A stretch of DNA of 64,000 bases from Yponomeuta sedellus (taxonomy: Eukaryota > Arthropoda > Insecta > Lepidoptera > Yponomeutidae): the NCBI GenBank assembly GCA_934045075.1, contig OW203731.1:11757198-11821197 (forward strand), written 5' to 3'. Of this stretch, positions 58,480 through 64,000 are shown piece after piece. The first letter of the stretch is position 1, and each line of letters starts with the position of its first letter. The position numbers and the translations under genes are program-made. The notes beneath the pieces are model-generated. The model did no database searches. It was not told the DNA's origin and saw only the letters and a list, made by a program, of their open reading frames with translations.

Positions 58480-59115
58480 AATTACACAGGCGTAATCGCA
58501 AAGACGTCACTCGTCGAATGCAACTCGGATGGGCAGTGTTCGGGAAAATAAAACACATTTTCGCGTCCAAAATACCTCAGTGTCTCAAGACAAAGGTGTA
58601 TAAGCCTATAAAAAAGGCGATAAGACCGCCAATTGTATAATATTACTTAGATTTATAAATCATGGTTGTAATTATTTATTCCGGTTGTGCAATAAAGTAA
58701 TCTATCGATCTCTCTATAACCAATGTGTGTTTCCAGTGAAGACTTATGGATGTGTGTGAGACCAGGTCTATGGATTATGGGCCTCATAGGAAGGCTTAAG
58801 GTCGCCCAACGAGCAGTGGAGAGAATCAGATCGAAGCAGGAATAAGGAGGACCTTAGTTACTGATATACCTCAAAGAATTGCTCAGTTGAAGTGGCAGTG
58901 GGCAGGCCACATAGCTCGGAGAACTGAAGGCCGTTGGGGCGAAAATGTTCCGTCCTGGCGACCGCGGACCGGACGACGCAGTGTCGGTCGGCAGGCCCCC
59001 ACCAGATAGTCTGACGATCAGGTTACGGTGACGAGGAGTCGCTGGATGCGAACGGGAAGCTTGGAAAAACATCAGGGTGGCCTGTCCTGCAGTGGGCTTC
59101 AAAAGGCTGATGATG
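58480..59115 (+). pseudogene. RTE-like LINE reverse transcriptase C-terminal region and tail, with a nested LINE end
   Basis: Plus-strand pieces: RRMQLGWAVFGKIKHIFASK, IPQCLKTKVY; then, after an insert at 58604-58718, PVKTYG-like, GLIGRLKVAQRA-VERI, WQWAGHIARR-like near 58890, GRRSVGRPPP near 58970. It ends TGGCCTGTCCTGCAGTGGGC and AGGCTGATGATGATGAAT, the tail. Several stops and frameshifts. It is not 5'-inverted, unlike its two relatives here. Confidence 0.8.
58604..58718 (+). mobile_element. Short LINE 3' UTR inserted into the RTE-like LINE
   Basis: Splits the RT codons between TKVY(N) and QCV(L)PV. Contains GGCGATAAGACCGCCAATTG and GGTTGTGCAATAAAGTAATC-type words, as at 61550-61640. TATAA on each side is a possible minimal target duplication. 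Confidence 0.55.
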
Positions 59116-60523
59116 ATGAATCACGATTACACCCGTTTAATACTCGTATTTATTCCGGTCCGCATCGCAATTATATGTATCAGCATCGCGAGAAGATGTA
59201 AGATACAAAAATGTGATAGAGAGTTACAAGTAAAATAACATTAGGAGCTGTTATTAATTAGATATACCTACCTGCAAATACGATTACTACATATCCTATA
59301 AAAGTGAAAGGCAAAATGTTTTATTGAATACTTTTAAAATTCCTTTCTTTCTTTTCTTTCGCACAGAATTTTTCAACAGGCTACAGTGAAAATAAACCTA
59401 GAAAAGATTATATTTAAAAAAAAGTTTATAGCTTCTCTTCCACTTCATGACCAAGTAGACAAGAAAAGACTTAGAAATTCCACTGACCATCTTAATTGAC
59501 CAAATAAAAATTTAGTCAGGAAGTATAATATAATACAGGTAGATGTAAAGCCTTAATAAAGGTACATGTAAAGCCTTACTATGACTAGAGAATACGTGCA
59601 CACCCGGACAATGCTTGTCCGTTGTAAGCAAGCAGTCTGATACTTTTTTTCTACATGACCTTAATACGGAAGAGATATTTCGCTTTAAAAGTTTTTGCGC
59701 ACTTCGATGTCAGTAACCCGCCACGGCCACTCACCGTGGCACAAGGCACGGGCCACGGCACAAACAAACACGAGCTAGGTGCCTTCCTATCTATGTACTT
59801 ATAAAAAGAAAGGAGGAAAAAATGACACGAGTAAGAATCATTACAGGGCAAACCTAGCGGTAGACCCGTTAGGTGAAAAATTAAGATGAGGTCAGTGATA
59901 ATAGTAAAAGGAACTTGAAGTACCCGACACAGGCATGCGTGCAGCTACTAATGAATGTCGAGGGCGCGAAAAAGCTTTATCAGGCTCCTGTCAGGGCAAA
60001 TCTATAAAGGCGTGAGTTTATGCATGTATATATGGAACGTAAAGAAATAACAATATAGAGAGTTCATGCTTTTTGTATTTGTAGTTACGGCCGCTTTGTA
60101 TCTGGAAATATGAATTTATAAATTGTAATCCTCAATCCGGCAAAATTAACGTTCAGGGAAAATGACAGTCGGGGAATGGAAGTTCGGGGAAATGAAGGCA
60201 GACCTAATTAACCGACTGGACGTTCCTGTAATAGTACATAACGCACTGGAAGTTATCTAGCATCTGCTCTACATCTAAAATTAAAATGGCCATTCCATAT
60301 GGGCATGACACATCACTCTTATTCGGGAGGAAATACGTAATTGTTTAGGCGCCTCAATGTTTTTGTTCGAGTCTTTATTTAAAAGGTTCACTGGCAGTGG
60401 GTACTGATGCGTAATCAAGCTCTCCGAAACCGTCATCCAGATTGAAAATTTCTTCAAAACAATAACAGATACGGAAATACAATTCAGAGACTTTAAAGAA
60501 AAAATAATGAATATTAAAATACA
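59116..60523. other. No gene seen; one LINE-end fragment
   Basis: 59930-60020 holds GACACAGGCATGCGTGCAGC, AATGAATGTCGAGGGCGCGA and GGCGTGAGTTTATGCATGTA, the family at 20120. Confidence 0.4.
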
Positions 60524-60768
60524 GTCTGTTAGCTTTTAGGATATATCTCGGCTACTATCGGATAGAATCGGATATACTCGTAATTTCACTTAACTTTTCA
60601 AAATAGTGAAGAAAAGTTTTATACAGAGCAGGAAGAGAATACTCGTGTGCTTTCGGCGAAAACCGAAGCCTACTCTAGAACCCGAGGTATATTCTAAAAG
60701 CTAACTTCTTCTTCTTCTTCAGGCTATATTATGTAGTCCACTGCTGGACATAGCCCTCAAAAGCTAAC
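60524..60768. mobile_element. Rearranged MITE (relative of 24141-24471) with a 53-bp LINE-tail insertion
   Basis: Left end GTCTGTTAGCTTTTAGGATA (60524), right end GGTATATTCTAAAAGCTAAC (to 60705). 60706-60758 (TTCTTCTTCTTCTTCAGGCT to GCTGGACATAGCCCTC) is a minus-strand LINE tail flanked by AAAAGCTAAC at 60696-60705 and 60759-60768, a 10-bp target duplication. Confidence 0.8.
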
Positions 60769-61137
60769 AAACAGAACTTCACTTTCCGTGGCCGGAAACA
60801 CAGCTAAAGACAGAACCAACATTTTCTGTCTGAAAATACCTACATCAAAAACAATTGAAAAATTCGTGAAAATACATAAAGCTTTCGAATGAATGAAAAA
60901 AATAAACTTCATTCAAATATGTCCAAGAAAGAAGCGAGTAGTACAAAAGTCTGATCCAAACGACACTGATGAATGGGGGACCTGTTGGGCGGCGGCGGCT
61001 GAAATTTCACTCTCGCCTACGCCTGCCTACGATGCTCTTGAACATCTAACAGTTACGTGTATAATGAGCCTCTCAAAGCCTGCAAACGTGAACTGGGGGC
61101 TTTGCTTATTTGAAAAAATCCAAAATACCACTCGTTA

Positions 61138-61275
61138 ATCGTGAAGGAAACTATTGTGAGGAAATCTGAATGTCTGAGGTGTTCCGCGGTGGGCATGCGT
61201 GGTAATTAAGCTCATACTCTCTCTCTCTGAGAGAAGGCCCGTGCCCTCCAGTGGGACGTTTATAGGCTACATAAC
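61138..61275 (+). repeat. SINE body and tail, head missing
   Basis: GTGAAGGAAACTATTGTGAG, GAAATCTGAATGTCTGAGGT, GGGCATGCGTGGTAATTAAG, a CT run, AGAGAAGGCCCGTGCCCTCC and ACGTTTATAGGCTAC match 25085-25262. Confidence 0.75.
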
Positions 61276-61544
61276 AAAATGCTTTGAAGACTAAGCATTT
61301 CTACTCTATGCTACAAGAGTTTGTATTAATGTACGTCGTCAACAAACTAAGTAGCATCGGTCGGTGGGCAGACCACTGGTATTATCCGAGAATACTGGTA
61401 TTATCCCAGTGTCTTGCACGACTTCAGATGCAACTGTGTTATAAAACGGTCAGATAATACGACTATATTAGCCGTGGTGCACGACTACTTTGTGATTTGT
61501 TCTGATGGGCCTGTTCTGACATATGTCTAGAAGAGGTCACTTTT

Positions 61545-61645
61545 AGTGATAAGGCCGCCGTCTGTACTCTTAGGTTAAGAAAGATCTGTGTAATTTGCCT
61601 TTTTTATGTACAATAAAGTGTTCTATATATATATCTAAGAAATGA
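61545..61645 (+). mobile_element. LINE 3' UTR fragment
   Basis: GATAAGGCCGCCGTCTGTAC and TATGTACAATAAAGTGTTC followed by a TATATA run. Same 3' UTR type as 58604-58718. Confidence 0.5.
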
Positions 61646-61747
61646 TATGCAATTGGGGGTCTTATCGCGTAGAGTGATTCCTTGATGAGTGATTCCAGAC
61701 CACCGAGATGGACTAAAAGAAAATATGCAAAGAATTGCGTGAGGCTA

Positions 61748-61797
61748 AGTGCTGGCTGGATGGATCAGCCAACAGGCTGATCCATCCAGCCAGCACT
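61748..61797. repeat. Perfect hairpin, 23-bp arms, 4-nt loop
   Basis: AGTGCTGGCTGGATGGATCA-GCC at 61748-61770 mirrored exactly at 61775-61797 around AACA. Confidence 0.93.
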
Positions 61798-62879
61798 CGG
61801 TTCGTTACCTGGATAAATTAACGGCGCCGCCGGCCGGCAGTGGACCGGAGCGAAATGCCAGAGCGCCCCAGCTCGTGCCGTGGGGAGCTTCTCCGCACCA
61901 ATGTATACTACTGCTTTCATCTAATTACGTCTCACGTACCGAGTCACGCACGGTCGGCACACGTAAACATAGACACCCGACAAAGAAATTCTACCTATGC
62001 GCTTTCGTAGCATGATAGGGCCATTATACCGTAACGGAATATTTACAAATGCACCGCAAGCTTTAGACAATTTTCAAATACTTCGTAGTCCCGTCTTGCA
62101 CTGTTGGCGTTGCATTCCACGGCATTTTGAGTTGGTTAGTGGAAATGTGTAGTTTGCTAGCTGCTTCAAATTAAGGCATTCATTTTGAAAACTACCATTC
62201 TTTCGTTCACTACATATCTTATTCTATCTTTTTCATCTTAATAGTTCATACTACGCATATTATTCACACAGTTCGCGCTAGCAATTAAGTCTTTCCATGG
62301 CATTACGAAGCAAAATTATTTAACTCATGAGCCTTTTTCGTTGTCGCCGTAGGTTGTTCTCTCTGCCTTAGTAGACAAAGAGCGTAAGTTGCACGTTCTT
62401 ATTTAAGCAATTAAATCGACTCACGTTAGATCGCAATGACCATAAATGAATTAGTTCTTAAATGAATGACTAAAAATATATTCCTATAATTTGAAAGAGT
62501 GAGTCACGAGTCAAAAGATACGTCATCTGAAACGAAACGTGAGTCGATGCGCTTCTACACGATAGTGATCTATCTAGTAAGAAGAACTACGAACTACTTA
62601 GAACCTCTTGTTTGATTGAAGGAAATGAACAAAAATCACTCTTTTCCTTTCAGTAATGCGTTTGGAGATTGGTTAAATCAACGCGATATGGTGTGTTGAT
62701 GTTGTCTTAATCAAGACAGTACCTACTCTAGCTACGCAGACAGGAGTCACCTTAGCTATCATCAATAGAGGCAGATAAATTCTAGATGCCTGTCTGGTTT
62801 CTCTGATAAGACATTTTTTAATCATATCTACCTCGAACTCTAAATTACTTTACATGCGCCATCAAAATTTGTTGTAGTA
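61798..62879. other. No gene seen
   Basis: A CpG-rich patch at 61822-61875 (GGCGCCGCCGGCCGGCAGTG) and unrecognised short ORFs. Confidence 0.4.
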
Positions 62880-63003
62880 TTTCTTAATGATTCGCGATAC
62901 TCATGCATACATAGTTATACATTAAACGGGTCAACGGCAATAAGGTAATTACGTTTTACCTAATAAATAATCGCGATTTAACCCGTTTAATGTATAACTA
63001 TAA
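62880..63003. repeat. Fold-back repeat related to 19495-19655
   Basis: ATAGTTATACATTAAACGGG and CCCGTTTAATGTATAACTAT are perfect inverted ends. The interior TAGGTAAAACGTAATTA-type word is shared, inverted, with 19535-19555. Flank GATTCGCGATACTCATGCAT matches inverted 19628-19650. The CGTTTCGGC core is missing here. Confidence 0.75.
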
Positions 63004-64000
63004 AATTTGTTGTAGTCCAAACCTTGTAGAGTAGAAATATTGCTTCTATAGGACGCAGTCATCTATGGTACGAAGCTCTCACAGGCTTCCATCATCAAGC
63101 AAATAGGCTGAAGCTGTGACGTCATGGCATCGTGAATATATTGATTACAAACATCACGCACCACTTTCCGCATTAAAAATTTGTAACGTAATTAACTAAC
63201 TTGTAAGTAATCGTATTAATTGTAATAAGTAACTGTTGAGAGACCTCAACTGAACTTAGACCCGACAACGTTTTTAATCGCACTTGTTTAGTTTAAACTG
63301 CTCTACAATAAGCAAGATAAGAACTCTTGAAACAACTCTAAATCTCTTTATGTAGTTTCAATTAAATAATTCATATTTTATTCTACGTATTTGCTTAATT
63401 AGGATATTTATTATGACACAAAATAAACTCAAAACTGGTAGCAATGTTATCATCAATACAGTGGAGTAGTCAACTGTCAAAATAAACTACCAATTGTAGT
63501 TTTATGAAACTCCGCCCAGACTGAAGCCATTTGTACAAATGTACAGCGAACTCCAGTCGGAACCGAACCCGTCCTCCGGCATGGTAATCACGTGTGATAC
63601 TGATATTGTACTGATACCAACGACGCAGTCATAACTACATAAAGAAATTTATTATACCGTTAATTTACTAACACTCTTCCCAAGACCCATAATTCTCTGT
63701 ATCGGGCCGTTCTAACAGACTTTAAAAAAAGGGGAGGTTATCAATTCGATGCGCATTTTTTTACACAGGAGCCATGCCTGGGAAATCAATAGCTTAGAAC
63801 TTAAAGATAATAGAGGCTCAAAAGCAAAGTGGCCTAAAAATCTTAATAATAATAACAATATTCTGCCTACATATACATCTATCTAACTACATAGTTCAAC
63901 GACACTGTGAAAATAACGTTCCCTCGGTATTAGGTATTCGTTTTATTTTTATATTAGAGGTGTAAAGTTGTATTTTTCCACGATTTCGTATGGATAATAA
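63004..64000. other. No gene seen to the right edge
   Basis: AT-rich; 63500-63580 has a short tRNA-3'-half-like antisense piece (CCGAACCCGTCCTCCGGCAT), probably a SINE remnant. Confidence 0.35.

Overview
The window looks like nuclear DNA of a moth or butterfly. It is AT-rich and intron-bearing, and packed with repeat types familiar from Lepidoptera: tRNA-headed SINEs ending in short repeats, RTE-like LINE tails carrying a 'GGCCTATGTCCAGCAGTGG'-type end, the 'GGGTTCCGTACC' element, and mobile elements with TA target duplications. No bacterial or viral gene was recognised.

One host gene can be read with confidence. On the minus strand between 12462 and 5876 lies 3-phosphoinositide-dependent protein kinase 1 (PDK1/PDPK1): a complete kinase domain, a PH domain and the C-terminus, in five coding exons. 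The four downstream exons join in phase with consensus splice sites. A candidate first coding exon at 12462-12328, 3.9 kb upstream, has an ATG and an AAG|GTAAGG donor, and joins in phase 0. The sum is 1,704 nt, i.e. 567 aa plus a stop, close to the human protein as I recall its length. A CpG-rich block at 12640-13010 lies just upstream and is the likely promoter.

Left edge (1-4090): nested transposons. A 2.44-kb Tc1/mariner-type element (683-3125, perfect 26-bp inverted ends, TA duplication, decayed multi-exon DDE transposase with a long second-D-to-E spacing) sits inside a fold-back repeat. A second copy of that repeat at 49.2-50.2 kb shows the empty site. Next to it a 257-bp TA-flanked MITE sits inside a GGGTTCCGTACC-family copy, and its empty site is visible at 38.2 kb.

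Middle (13-40 kb): mostly AT-rich DNA without recognisable genes, with SINE and LINE ends, MITEs, several CpG-rich islands (about 31.3, 32.0, 33.1 and 33.6-33.9 kb), a frame-broken candidate secreted-protein exon (26.4-26.0 kb, minus), and the C-terminal end of a retroelement protein (36.18-36.6 kb).

Right half (40-64 kb): dense repeats. These include a 2.7-kb region studded with TGCGGTC motifs and holding two tandem arrays, two oppositely oriented jockey-like LINE fragments, a 3 x 268-bp tandem array whose unit carries a tRNA box-B-like segment, two RTE-like LINE insertions with the 5' inversion expected of twin priming and flanking target duplications, a decayed THAP-domain first exon, a 250-bp near-perfect palindrome, and many short-loop perfect hairpins.

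No multi-gene system could be reconstructed. The most interesting material is the unusual transposon, the tRNA-carrying inverted-end repeat family, the motif-dense element, and the density of near-perfect palindromes.
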